Origin: Gaiellasilicea sp038324115
GTDB taxonomy: Bacteria > Actinomycetota > Thermoleophilia > Gaiellales > Gaiellaceae
Direction: 5' to 3'
DNA length: 31,127 nt
NCBI GenBank assembly: GCA_038324115.1
Contig: JBBQHQ010000010.1
Location: 1-31,127 of the forward strand
Position numbers and translations under genes: made by a program. Below, in pieces: positions 15,405 to 23,793 of the stretch (position 1 is its first letter; the number at the start of each line of letters is the position of its first letter). The notes under the pieces were generated by a model. The model saw nothing but the letters and a program-made list of their open reading frames with translations, was not told the origin of the DNA and ran no database searches.

Positions 15405-16668
15405 CGTCCTGGGGGAGGAGCGTGGGAGCCGGTTCGGGCTCGCCGCGGCCGCCGTCGCCGCGGGGGAGGAGCGCGATCACGCCGACGGCGGAGACGACGA
15501 CTGCGGAGGTGCCGGCCACCGCGAACGCGAGCGCGGTCCCGCCCTGGCTCGTCAGCCAGCCCGCCAGCAGGCCGCCCAGCGGCGCCCCGCCCTGGAACGC
15601 GAAGAAGTAGAGGCTCGCGGCCTGCCCGCGCATGTCCGGCGGCGCTGCGAGCTGGAGCGCGGTCAGCGCGTTCTGGCCCCAGATCACGTAACAGATCCCG
15701 ATCGGGACGAGGAGGATGCAGACGGCGAGCAGGGAGTCCTGCGGCGCCAGCGCGAGTTCGAGCACCCCGAAGCCGCCGCCGCCGAGCAGGAGCAGGCGCA
15801 GGCTCGAGCGCGCCGCCGTCGCCATCAGGAGCGCCCCCGTCAGAGCGCCCGCGCCGAAGACGGCCGCGATCAGCCCGAAGACCTCCGCGCCGGAGTCGAG
15901 CGTGCGCCGGGCGACGAGCGGCAGGAGCACATCGAAGTTGAACGAGACCGTGGAGAGGAAGAGGACGCCGAAGAAGGCGACCGTCACCCGGCGGGTCGAG
16001 AGCACGAACCTCGCGAGCCCGCGCAAGCTCGGCCGTGTTGCGGGGCGGACGAACTTCGCCAGCTCCGTCGCGCGCATCGCGACGAGCGCCGTCACCGTCG
16101 CGCCGTACGAGGCGGCGTTGACCGCGAACGCGACTCCCGGGCCGGCCAGCGCGACCACGACCCCGCCGAGCCCCGGCCCCACGATCCGCGCCATCGTCCC
16201 GAGCCCCGAGCTGAGCGCGACCGCGTTCGGGAGGTCGGCCGGGCCGACGATCCGGAAGACGAGCGCGTGCCGGGCCGGGTTCCCGAAGACCGAGACGACG
16301 CCCTGGAAGGCGCCGAGCGCATAGAGGTGCCAGAGCTGGACGGTGCCGCTCAGGGTCAGGACAGCCAGGGTGCTCGCGGTCCCGATCAGGATCGACTCCG
16401 TGAGGACGAGCAGCCGACGGGGATCGAAGCGGTCGATCACCTGGCCAGCGAAGAGGCCGAGCACCGTCACCGGCAGGAGCTGCGCCAGCGCGAGCCCGCC
16501 GACCGCGACCGCGGAGCCCGTCAGCTCGAGCACGAGCCAGTAGGCCGCGATCTGCTGCATCCACGTGCCCGCGAACGAGACGGCGTGGCTCGCGAAGTAG
16601 AGCCGGAAGTTCCGGTACTTGCGCAGGCTGGCGAACGTCCGTCCGCCGACCCGCGCCAGCCGCCTCAC
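15391..16668 (-). CDS. MFS transporter, EntS-like exporter
   Basis: This 425-residue major facilitator has about twelve hydrophobic segments starting near residue 21. Features of the EntS/MFS_3 group are visible: FRLYFASHAVSFAGTWMQQIAAYWLVLELTG in the first two helices (split FRLYFASHAV, GTWMQQIA), the cytoplasmic loop DRFDPRR after helix 2, and NPARHALVFRIVGPADLPNAVALSS in the helix 4-5 region. GTG at 16668 begins one base after the stop of the upstream deacylase gene. It is the last gene of the leftward operon from 20126. It most likely exports a pathway product or toxic intermediate, or acts as an efflux pump; import cannot be excluded. Confidence 0.88.
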   Translation of the reverse strand: MRRLARVGGRTFASLRKYRNFRLYFASHAVSFAGTWMQQIAAYWLVLELTGSAVAVGGLALAQLLPVTVLGLFAGQVIDRFDPRRLLVLTESILIGTASTLAVLTLSGTVQLWHLYALGAFQGVVSVFGNPARHALVFRIVGPADLPNAVALSSGLGTMARIVGPGLGGVVVALAGPGVAFAVNAASYGATVTALVAMRATELAKFVRPATRPSLRGLARFVLSTRRVTVAFFGVLFLSTVSFNFDVLLPLVARRTLDSGAEVFGLIAAVFGAGALTGALLMATAARSSLRLLLLGGGGFGVLELALAPQDSLLAVCILLVPIGICYVIWGQNALTALQLAAPPDMRGQAASLYFFAFQGGAPLGGLLAGWLTSQGGTALAFAVAGTSAVVVSAVGVIALLPRGDGGRGEPEPAPTLLPQDAPIG

Positions 16669-16669
16669 C

Positions 16670-17704
16670 TCAGAAGAGGTCTTCGGCCGCGATCGGCTGG
16701 CCGAGCGTGTAGATCCCGTCCCCCGCCTCGACCACCGGGAGCGCCCGGATGCAGGCGACGACGCCGTCGAGCGGCGCCTCGTGGACGACCGGCGGGCGGT
16801 CGGGCGTGTCGGGGAACCACAGTCGGCCGACCGGGTCGCCCTTGCGGACAGGATCCCCCGCCTCGAGGAGCCCCTCGAAGATCCCGGCCTCCTCCGTGAT
16901 CGCGTAGTTGACCGGATCGCGGCCGTCCAGGATCACGGCCTCGGGCAGGCCGAGGGAAGCGCGCGTCTCGACCTCGCCTCGGAGGACGCCCTGGTGGCGG
17001 AGCACGTTCGTCAGCCCGCTCCACGAGAGCTCGTGCACGGCCGCAGGAACGCGGCCGCCACCGCCGAGCTCGGTCGTGATCACGACCTTCCCCTGCTCCT
17101 CCGCCTCGACGGGGAGGAGGCCGTTCCCGTTCACGTCGACGTAGAGGAAGTGCCAGTCCGAGTTCCAGGCCCGCATCCCTTCGAGCATCGCGCGGCGCTG
17201 CGCTTCGTCCTCGACGACGTGCATGTGCGAGCAGGGGAGGAACCAGATTGTCCTGCCCCCGGAGTGCATGTCGATCACCGTGTCCGCGAGGGGGAAGAGG
17301 ACACGCGTCAGGTAGTCGGCGATCTGCTCGTTCGGCGGCCCGTCGGGGCGCCCGGGGAAGGAGCGGTTGAAGTTGACGCCGGAGGGCCACATCCTCGTGC
17401 ACGCCTTCGAGGCCTCGGTCGAGATCACCGGGATCACGATGACCCGCCCGGTCACGTCTGCCAGGTCGAGCTCGTGGATCAGGCGGAGCGCCGCGACCTG
17501 CCCCTCGTACTCGTCCCCGTGGTTGCCGCCGGAGATCAGGACGGTCGGGCCTTCGCCGTTCGCGAAGCAGGCGATCGGGACGAAGCTCTGCGCCCAGCCG
17601 CCGGTGTTCGAGATCTTGGGGAACTGCAGCCGACCGACCTGGCGTCCGGGGGCGTCGAGGTCGATCGTGCAGGTGACCGGGGTGTCGACCGAGGTGGCGC
17701 TCAC
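16670..17704 (-). CDS. AstE/AspA-DoeB type zinc deacylase (M14-like), paralogue 1
   Basis: This 344-residue protein belongs to the succinylglutamate desuccinylase/aspartoacylase family. Zinc ligands are H62 and E65 in NHGDE and H147 in DMHSGG. Substrate-binding N113-R114 lies in NFNRSFPG, and the catalytic Glu is E212 in TELGGGG. The length and C-terminal beta-domain are like DoeB and related N-acetyl-diaminobutyrate deacetylases, longer than aspartoacylase. It removes an acyl group from an N-acyl amino acid; the acyl chain is unknown. GTG at 17704 overlaps the stop of the aminotransferase (GTGA), and the pairing deacylase plus class III aminotransferase is like DoeB-DoeD. A close paralogue is encoded at 20235 in the divergent operon. 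Confidence 0.9.
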   Translation of the reverse strand: MSATSVDTPVTCTIDLDAPGRQVGRLQFPKISNTGGWAQSFVPIACFANGEGPTVLISGGNHGDEYEGQVAALRLIHELDLADVTGRVIVIPVISTEASKACTRMWPSGVNFNRSFPGRPDGPPNEQIADYLTRVLFPLADTVIDMHSGGRTIWFLPCSHMHVVEDEAQRRAMLEGMRAWNSDWHFLYVDVNGNGLLPVEAEEQGKVVITTELGGGGRVPAAVHELSWSGLTNVLRHQGVLRGEVETRASLGLPEAVILDGRDPVNYAITEEAGIFEGLLEAGDPVRKGDPVGRLWFPDTPDRPPVVHEAPLDGVVACIRALPVVEAGDGIYTLGQPIAAEDLF

Positions 17705-18999
17705 GAGCGGCTCGCCAGGTACCGCGTGACCGCGGCCTCGGTGCCCTCGAGCAGCCGGTCGACGTCCTCGTCGGTGTGGGCGTAGGAAAAGTGGCTGCGC
17801 TTCAGGTTGAGCGGGAGCTCGAAGATCCCCTCCTGCATCAGCTCGCGCCGGTAGCCGACGAAGGCCTCGACGTCGTTCCGGAGCAGGTCGTCGTAGCTCT
17901 CGACGGGGCCTTCGAGGAAGTAGGTGACGAAGACCGAGCCGAAGCCGCTGACCACGACCGGGACGTCGAGCCGCTCGTAGAGGGCGGTCAGGCCCGCGCG
18001 AGCCCGCTCCCCGAGCGCGAAGACGTGCTCGTGTACGGGCTCGCGCTGCAGCTTGTCGATCGTCGCGAGCGCGGCAGCCGTCGTCGCCGGGTGGCCGTTG
18101 AAGGTGCCCGCGAAGAAGGCCGGCTGCCCCGGCGTCGTCGAGAAGAGGTCCATCAGCTCAGCCTTGCCCCCGATCGCGGAGACCGGCCAGCCGTTCGCCA
18201 TCGCCTTCCCGAGCGTGGTCAGGTCGGGAGTGACGCCGGCGATCGCCTGGTAGCCGCCGAGCCCGTGCCGGAAGCCCGTGATCACCTCGTCGAAGACGAG
18301 AACGGTCCCGTGCGCGGTCGCGAGCTCGCGCAGCTTCTCGAGGAAGCCGGGCTGTGGGAGGACGGCGCCGATGTTGTGCGGGATCGGCTCGATGATGATC
18401 GCGGCGACGTCGTGGTCGGCGAGCGCCCGCTCGACGTCGGCGACGTCGTTGAAGCGGCAGACGATCGTGGCGTCGGCGACCTCGGGGAGGATCCCCTGCG
18501 AGAGCAGGTCCTTCGTCCCGACACGCTCCGCGGTCGAGATCACGTTCATCGCGACCGAGTCGTGCCAGCCGTGGTAGCAGCCCTGGAACTTGATCACATG
18601 GCGGCGGCCGGTGACGGCGCGCGCGAGCCGGAGCGCGTGGAAGGTCGCCTCGCTCCCCGTCGCGGTCAGCAGCACCTTCTCGAGCGAGGGGACGGCGTCC
18701 ACGAGCCGCTCGGCGAGCTCGATCTCGACCCGGGTGACGCCGACGCCCATCAGGCTGGAGGCGCCCGCGACGGCGCCGTCCACGTCGGGGTCGTTGTGGC
18801 CAAGGAGCGGCGGCCCGAAGGCCGAGTGGTAGTCGGTGAAGGTGCGCCCCTCCGAGTCGGTGAAGGTCGAGCCGCTCGTGGAGGTGACGACGAGCTCCTC
18901 GAGCCCGGGGACGCGGCGCTGGCCGCTGTTCACGCCGCCGGGGATGACGGCGGTGGCGCGGGCGGCGAGGCCTGTGGAGTCGGACGAGAGCGACGTCAT
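17701..18999 (-). CDS. Class III aminotransferase, glutamate-1-semialdehyde aminomutase-like
   Basis: This 432-residue PLP enzyme opens with VIPGGVNSGQR, the motif shared by glutamate-1-semialdehyde aminomutases and beta-amino-acid aminotransferases. Cofactor residues include GSEA (115-118), CYHGWHD (141-147), D237 in VFDEVITGFR and PLP lysine K265 in LGKAMANG. The context is catabolic, with an enolase upstream and a deacylase downstream and no haem genes, so a role in haem synthesis is unlikely. I favour transamination of an omega- or beta-amino acid. ATG at 18999 overlaps the stop of the enolase gene (ATGA). Specificity cannot be read further. Confidence 0.9.
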   Translation of the reverse strand: MTSLSSDSTGLAARATAVIPGGVNSGQRRVPGLEELVVTSTSGSTFTDSEGRTFTDYHSAFGPPLLGHNDPDVDGAVAGASSLMGVGVTRVEIELAERLVDAVPSLEKVLLTATGSEATFHALRLARAVTGRRHVIKFQGCYHGWHDSVAMNVISTAERVGTKDLLSQGILPEVADATIVCRFNDVADVERALADHDVAAIIIEPIPHNIGAVLPQPGFLEKLRELATAHGTVLVFDEVITGFRHGLGGYQAIAGVTPDLTTLGKAMANGWPVSAIGGKAELMDLFSTTPGQPAFFAGTFNGHPATTAAALATIDKLQREPVHEHVFALGERARAGLTALYERLDVPVVVSGFGSVFVTYFLEGPVESYDDLLRNDVEAFVGYRRELMQEGIFELPLNLKRSHFSYAHTDEDVDRLLEGTEAAVTRYLASRS

Positions 19000-20126
19000 G
19001 CCGTCACCCGCAGCGACTCGAAGACGTCGGGGTCGAGATCGATCCCCAGCCCGGGGGCGGTCGGGATCGCGACGCAGCCGTCCTCCTCGATCGGGAGGCG
19101 CTGCTTGGTCAGCTTGGTGTTGATCTCGGTTTCGGCCACGCAATACTCCTGGAAGAGGGCGTCGGGGAGGACGGCGTTCACGTGCAGCGAGGCGGCCTTG
19201 ATGATTCCGCTCTTCCACGCGTGCGGCACCGTCGGGAGTCCGTGCTCACGGGCGAGCTCGGCGATGCGGAGAGTCTCGGTGATTCCGCCGCACCGGGTCA
19301 CGTCAGGCTGGACGAGGTCGACGTGGCCCCGCTCGATCAGCTCGCGGAAGCCCCAGCGGGTCACGTCCTGCTCGCCGGCAGCGATCGTCAGGTCGACGGC
19401 GTCGGCGAGCTTGGCGTAGGCCTCGTACTCGTCCGGCTCGAACGGCTCCTCGAGCCAGTAGATCCCGAGCTGCTCGAGCTCCCGGGCGACGCGGATCGCG
19501 GTGTCGGCGTCGGCGACGTAGCCGAGCCCGGCGTCGATCAGGATCTCGACGTCGTCGCCCGCCGCCTCTTTCGCGGCGGCTGCGAGCTTGACGTCGTGGG
19601 CGGCATCCTGGCCGAGCGGGCCCCAGCCGAGCTTGATGGCGGTGAAGTGCTGCTCGCGGAGCGCGGTCACGCGCTCGGCCGTCTCCTCGGGCGTGTCCGG
19701 CATCAGCATCGACGCGTAGGCCCGGATCCGGTCGCGGACCGGGGTGCCGAGCAGCTCGCAGACCGGCTTGCCGAGCACCTTGCCCTTGATGTCCCAGAGG
19801 GCGATGTCGATCCCGCTGATCGCGTGGATCGCGATCCCGCGCCGACCGATGTAGATCACGCTCCGGTACATCCGGTCCCAGAGCCGCTCCACGTCGAGCG
19901 GATCGTGACCGACGAGCGCGTCGCGCAGGCTGGTGGCGACGGCATGGGAGCCGCGCTGGTGGACGAGCGCCTGCACGACCTCCGGGGCGGAGTCGACCTC
20001 GCCGACGCCGGTGATCCCCTCGTCGGTGTGGACGAGGATGACCAGGTCGTCCTGGCTCCCGTCCGCGATTCCCTCGTTCAGAACGGCCTGCCGGAGGACG
20101 ACTGCCTCCACGTCGGTGATCTTCAC
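18996..20126 (-). CDS. Enolase-superfamily enzyme, mandelate-racemase subgroup
   Basis: This 376-residue two-domain enolase-superfamily protein has K165 in IKLGWG, metal ligands D198 in IDAG, E226/E227 in LEEP and E252 in AAGEQ, and the Asp-His dyad D275 in QPDVTRCGG with H302 in PHAWKSG. This is the mandelate-racemase arrangement, typical of acid-sugar dehydratases; the second Lys of a KxK motif is Gly here. GTG at 20126 is preferred over the upstream GTG at 20168 because a GGGGAG Shine-Dalgarno lies seven bases before it and the VKITDVEA start matches the other two enolases here. It leads the leftward operon and is transcribed away from operator pair 2. The likely reaction is dehydration or epimerisation of a hydroxy acid; the substrate is unknown. 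Confidence 0.88.
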   Translation of the reverse strand: MKITDVEAVVLRQAVLNEGIADGSQDDLVILVHTDEGITGVGEVDSAPEVVQALVHQRGSHAVATSLRDALVGHDPLDVERLWDRMYRSVIYIGRRGIAIHAISGIDIALWDIKGKVLGKPVCELLGTPVRDRIRAYASMLMPDTPEETAERVTALREQHFTAIKLGWGPLGQDAAHDVKLAAAAKEAAGDDVEILIDAGLGYVADADTAIRVARELEQLGIYWLEEPFEPDEYEAYAKLADAVDLTIAAGEQDVTRWGFRELIERGHVDLVQPDVTRCGGITETLRIAELAREHGLPTVPHAWKSGIIKAASLHVNAVLPDALFQEYCVAETEINTKLTKQRLPIEEDGCVAIPTAPGLGIDLDPDVFESLRVTA

Positions 20127-20180
20127 AAGCTCGCTCCCCAGGAGTAAGAACGGGAATGCCGCCGGCACTCCGAGGCAGCG

Positions 20181-20210
20181 ATTGTGGACTATAGCGAAAT
20201 TGTCAACAAT
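20181..20210. promoter_or_regulatory. Tandem GntR/FCD-type operator pair 2
   Basis: Site C at 20181-20192 reads ATTGTGGACTAT and site D at 20199-20210 reads ATTGTCAACAAT, a perfect ATTGT-NN-ACAAT inverted repeat. Centres are 18 bp apart, exactly as in operator pair 1. The pair lies between the divergent genes starting at 20126 and 20235. Site D is the best copy in the window and defines the motif. Confidence 0.78.
20188..20193 (-). promoter_or_regulatory. -10 box for the leftward enolase operon
   Basis: On the minus strand TATAGT matches the -10 consensus at five of six bases. It overlaps operator C and lies just beside operator D. The start point would be near 20181, giving a leader of about 55 bases that contains the GGGGAG Shine-Dalgarno. 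No good -35 is present, so activation or an extended element may be needed. Confidence 0.4.
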
Positions 20211-20234
20211 CCCCTAGAGTCGCTCCGAGACCCG

Positions 20235-21260
20235 ATGAGCACCTCCCCGATCGCCTGCACGCTCGACCTCGCCGCCCCCGGCAAGCACACGGGGCACCTG
20301 CAGCTGCCACGCTCCTCGAACCAGTCCGGCTGGTCGACGCAGTGGATCCCGATCACGAGCGTTGCGAACGGCGAGGGCCCGACGGCGCTCGTCCTCGGCG
20401 GCGTCCACGGCGACGAGCCGGAGGGGCAGGTCGCCGCGCTCAACCTGGCGCGCGAGCTCCGGCCGGAGCAGGTGACGGGCCGGGTGATCGTGGTCCCGTG
20501 CCTCTCGCTCGAGGCATCCCGCGCCTACACGCGCCTCTGGCCGTCGGGCGCGAACCTCAACCGCTCCTTCCCCGGCCGCCCCGACGGGTCGCCCGACGAG
20601 CAGCTCGCCCATTTCCTCTCGACCGAGCTCTTCCCGCTCGCCGATGTCGTCGTGGACATCCACAGCGGCGGCCGCACCGGTCTCTGCCTGCCGTGGTCGG
20701 AGATGCACTGGGTCGAGAACCGAGAGCAGCGGCGCGAGATGATCGAGGGAATGCTCGCCTGGAACACGGACTGGTGCTGTGTCTACATCGACATCGCCGG
20801 CACGGGGCTGCTCGTCGGCGAGGCAGAGCGCCAGGGGAAGATCGTCGTCTCGACCGAGCTCGGCGGCGGCGGCCACGTGACAGCTGCGATCCACCGGCTC
20901 GCCCGGAGCGGTCTCGAGAACGTCCTCCGTCGCTTCGGCGTCGTCGAGGGCGAGGTCGAGACCCGAGAGTCGCTCGGCCTCGAGCCGCAGACCCTGCTGA
21001 TGGCGACAGACGCCGACAACTACCTGCTCGCGCCCGTCTCCGGGCTCTTCGAGACGCTCGTCGATCTCGGCCAGCGCGTCCGGGAGGGCGAGCCCGTCGG
21101 TCGCATCCACTCGCTGGAGCGGCCGGAGCAGGAGCCCGAGCCGGTGGTCGCGCGGAACGACGGCGTCGTCTGCGTGATCCGCGCGATCGCGACCACCGAA
21201 CAGGGCGACAATGTGGTCGTGATCGCTCGCGAGGTCGACCGCTCGGAGCTGGACGGATGA
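20235..21260 (+). CDS. AstE/AspA-DoeB type zinc deacylase (M14-like), paralogue 2
   Basis: This 341-residue protein is clearly related to the one encoded at 16670. Zinc ligands are H58 and E61 in VHGDE and H143 in DIHSGG; N109-R110 lies in NLNRSFPG and catalytic E208 in TELGGGG. ATG at 20235 is chosen because the next residues (MSTSPIACTLDL) align with the start of the paralogue; an earlier GTG at 20184 lies inside the operator and is unlikely. There is no Shine-Dalgarno and a TAGAGT box ends 14 bases upstream, so the leader is very short. It is the first gene of the rightward operon and its stop overlaps the next start (ATGA). Two such deacylases, one on each side of operator pair 2, suggest two related acyl-amino substrates or two steps. 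Confidence 0.9.
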   Translation: MSTSPIACTLDLAAPGKHTGHLQLPRSSNQSGWSTQWIPITSVANGEGPTALVLGGVHGDEPEGQVAALNLARELRPEQVTGRVIVVPCLSLEASRAYTRLWPSGANLNRSFPGRPDGSPDEQLAHFLSTELFPLADVVVDIHSGGRTGLCLPWSEMHWVENREQRREMIEGMLAWNTDWCCVYIDIAGTGLLVGEAERQGKIVVSTELGGGGHVTAAIHRLARSGLENVLRRFGVVEGEVETRESLGLEPQTLLMATDADNYLLAPVSGLFETLVDLGQRVREGEPVGRIHSLERPEQEPEPVVARNDGVVCVIRAIATTEQGDNVVVIAREVDRSELDG

Positions 21261-22624
21261 GCCTGCTCGCAGGCGTCGCCCGCGTCGACGTGACCCCGCC
21301 CTGCGGGCTCCCGAACGGCTGCTGGAACGCGCGGACCGGGATCGCAACCGGCGTCCACGATCCCCTGCTCGGGCAGGCGCTCGTCCTGGACGACGGCACC
21401 AGGGCGCTCGCGATCGTCGCCGTCGACCTCGTCTTCACGGGTGCCGACCTGACCGCCGACGTGCGCGCCCGCGTGCAGGAGCTGACGGGGATCCCGCCCG
21501 AGGCCGTGCTCCTGAACGCGGCGCACAACCACAGCGCGCCCTGCATCTCGCGCGGCTCCTCGGTCGCCGGGCTCGTCGACCTGCCCGAATTCGCCCGCTA
21601 CGCCGACCTGCTTGCCGACCAGCTCGCCGGCGCCGTCTACGCGGCCTGGCGGAACCGGGAGCCGGCGCGGATCGGCTGGGGGACGGGCAGCGCCCCGGGG
21701 ATCACCGTGAACCGCGTCCGCCGCGAACGGCCGGTGGACGACTCCGTGCCGGTGCTCCGGGTCGATCGCGCGGACGGCTCCCCGCTTGCCGTGGTCGCGA
21801 GCATCGCCTGCCACGCGACCCTGATCGGCGGCGAGACGACGCTCTGGAACTCCGACTTCGCCGGCCCGCTCCGCGAGGCGGTCGAGACGGGCGTGCCGGG
21901 AGCCGAGTGCCTCTTCCTCTCGGGCACGGCCGGCGACGTCGCTGCCTTCGACTTCTGGTTCGGGAACCGCGAGGCGCGGCGGCACTCCTACGAGACGCGG
22001 GACGAGTTCGGACGCGCCGTCGGCCAGGCCGTCCTCGAGGTCGTGCCCGGGATCGAGACGACCGCCGACGTGGAGCTGGGTGCCGCCTCGCGGACGGTTG
22101 AGCTGCGCCGCCGCCGGATCCCCTGGTCGCGGGACGAGCTCGAGGCCCGGCGGGAGGGGCTCGCCGACGGCCCTGCGCCGGAGCTGCCCGAGGTCTGGCC
22201 GGAGAGCGTGCACACCGCGACGTCCGCACAGGACTTCCCGCTCGGCTACCAGCGGGGGGCGCTCGCGATGTACGCGGACATGCTCGAGCGGGCCGACGTG
22301 CCGGTTCCCGCCGAGCTGCAGGTGCTCCGGATCGGCGACGCTGCGATCGCCGCGAACCCGTTCGAGCTCTTCAACGAGCCGGGGCAGCGGATCCGCGAGA
22401 GCAGCCCGTTCGCGACCACCTTCGTCCTCGGCTACACGAACGACTACGCGGGCTACCTCCCCGCGGACGAGGACCTCGACCTGCTCGACGGTGTGCCGCT
22501 CGACGACCTGCTCGACCAGGACCGCTATCGCTGGGCCTACGGGATCACGAACTCGAACGTCGACCGCGGCGGGGTCGAGCGGGTTGTCGAGGAGAGCGTC
22601 GAGCTGCTCCGGGGGCTCGCGTGA
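21257..22624 (+). CDS. Neutral/alkaline ceramidase N-terminal family hydrolase
   Basis: This 455-residue protein matches the N-terminal catalytic domain of neutral ceramidases, zinc amidases. Visible motifs are GVARVDVTPP at the start, DPLLGQALVLDD, the zinc-type AAHNHSAP (H90, H92), C185-H186 in ACHAT, NSDFAG (198-203) and GTAGDV. No signal peptide is present and the C-terminal Ig-like domain of true ceramidases is missing, so it is probably a cytoplasmic amide hydrolase for a small substrate rather than a lipid ceramidase (inference). ATG at 21257 overlaps the stop of the deacylase gene, and its own stop overlaps the next start (GTGA). Confidence 0.82.
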   Translation: MSLLAGVARVDVTPPCGLPNGCWNARTGIATGVHDPLLGQALVLDDGTRALAIVAVDLVFTGADLTADVRARVQELTGIPPEAVLLNAAHNHSAPCISRGSSVAGLVDLPEFARYADLLADQLAGAVYAAWRNREPARIGWGTGSAPGITVNRVRRERPVDDSVPVLRVDRADGSPLAVVASIACHATLIGGETTLWNSDFAGPLREAVETGVPGAECLFLSGTAGDVAAFDFWFGNREARRHSYETRDEFGRAVGQAVLEVVPGIETTADVELGAASRTVELRRRRIPWSRDELEARREGLADGPAPELPEVWPESVHTATSAQDFPLGYQRGALAMYADMLERADVPVPAELQVLRIGDAAIAANPFELFNEPGQRIRESSPFATTFVLGYTNDYAGYLPADEDLDLLDGVPLDDLLDQDRYRWAYGITNSNVDRGGVERVVEESVELLRGLA

Positions 22625-23793
22625 AGATCACCGCGGTCGAGGCGCATGTCTGCAACGCGCGGATGCGCAACTGGGTCTTCGTCCGCGTCCTCACCGACGA
22701 GGACGGGCTGCACGGCTGGGGCGAGGCGACGCTGGAGTGGCACACCCGGGCCGTCGTCGGCGCGATCGAGGACCTCGCCGAGCTGATCGTCGGCGAGGAC
22801 CCGACCCGGATCGAGCATCTCTGGCAGACGATGTACCGGCAGCACTTCTGGCACGGGAACGACATCGTCCGCGGCACCGCGCTCTCCGGGATCGACATCG
22901 CCCTCTGGGATATCCTCGGCAAGGTGCACGGTGTCCCCTGCCACCGCCTCTGGGGCGGGCCGGTGCGCGACTACGTCCGCCTCTACGGGCACCTCGGCGG
23001 CGGGAAGATGGAGGACTTCTACGAGAGCGACGAGCCGCAGCGCTTCGGCGAGCTGGCGAGCGCGATGGTCGAGGACGGCTTCACCGCGTTCAAGTCGATG
23101 GCGGTGCCGCCGACGATGCCGCTGGAGGGGCTCCAGCCCGTCCGGCACGCCGAGCGCTGCGTCGCGGCGATGCGCGAGGCAGTCGGCGAGGAGATCGACA
23201 TCATGGTCGACTGCCACGCCCGCCCGAGCCCGCGGATGGGGCACCTGTTCGCGCACGCGCTGGAGCAGTTCGGCCTCTACTGGCTGGAGGAGCCGTGCTG
23301 GCCGGAGCGCCCCGACGACATCGCCGCGATCCAGGCCGCCGTCTCGACGCCGATCGCGACCGGCGAGCGCCTGGTCGGCGTGCACGCCTACGCCGAGCTG
23401 CTGGAGAAGGGCGCCTGCAGCGTCCTCCAGCCCGACATCACCCACTGCGGCGGCCTGACCGAGGCCCGCCGGATCGCCGCGCTCGCCGAGGCCTACCGCG
23501 TCGCGCTCGCGCCGCACAACCCGCAGGGGCCGGTCTCGACCGCGGCCTCGATCGAGCTCGGGCTCGCGACGCCGTCCTACGTGATCTGCGAGGCGGTCAC
23601 CTCGGACGTGCCCTGGCGGGACGAGGTCGTGACCGGATCGCACCGGATCGAGCGCAACGGGATGCACGCGTTCGCCGGCGAGGCCCCGGGGCTCGGCGTG
23701 GAGATCGACCTCGACGTCGTCAAGGACCACCCCTTCCAGCCGGAGCTGCCGCAGCGCGTCTACTACGCCGACGGCAGCGTGGGGGACTGGTGA
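22621..23793 (+). CDS. Enolase-superfamily acid-sugar dehydratase, D-galactonate dehydratase-like
   Basis: This 390-residue protein has the features of the galactonate/mannonate dehydratase group: K158 in AFKSM, D197 with H199 in VDCHAR, E223 in LEEP, E249 in GERL, D272 in QPDITHCGG and H299 in APHNPQGPVSTAAS. These enzymes remove water from an aldonic acid to give a 2-keto-3-deoxy acid. GTG at 22621 overlaps the ceramidase-like stop, and its stop overlaps the SDR start (GTGA). It is the strongest hint that a sugar-acid part is present in the pathway. No matching keto-deoxy sugar kinase or aldolase is in the window, so the downstream steps may be elsewhere or the substrate may not be an aldonate. 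Confidence 0.87.
   Translation: MKITAVEAHVCNARMRNWVFVRVLTDEDGLHGWGEATLEWHTRAVVGAIEDLAELIVGEDPTRIEHLWQTMYRQHFWHGNDIVRGTALSGIDIALWDILGKVHGVPCHRLWGGPVRDYVRLYGHLGGGKMEDFYESDEPQRFGELASAMVEDGFTAFKSMAVPPTMPLEGLQPVRHAERCVAAMREAVGEEIDIMVDCHARPSPRMGHLFAHALEQFGLYWLEEPCWPERPDDIAAIQAAVSTPIATGERLVGVHAYAELLEKGACSVLQPDITHCGGLTEARRIAALAEAYRVALAPHNPQGPVSTAASIELGLATPSYVICEAVTSDVPWRDEVVTGSHRIERNGMHAFAGEAPGLGVEIDLDVVKDHPFQPELPQRVYYADGSVGDW

Noticed and set aside
16670..18999. Ectoine or hydroxyectoine degradation operon (DoeB-DoeD pairing)
   Set aside because: The deacylase-class III aminotransferase pair is suggestive, but there is no ectoine hydrolase (DoeA/EutD), EutB, EutC or Ehu transporter, and the aminotransferase is of the semialdehyde-aminomutase type.
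20184..20234. GTG 20184 as start of the second zinc deacylase
   Set aside because: It lies inside operator C, has no Shine-Dalgarno and adds 17 residues that have no match in the paralogue.
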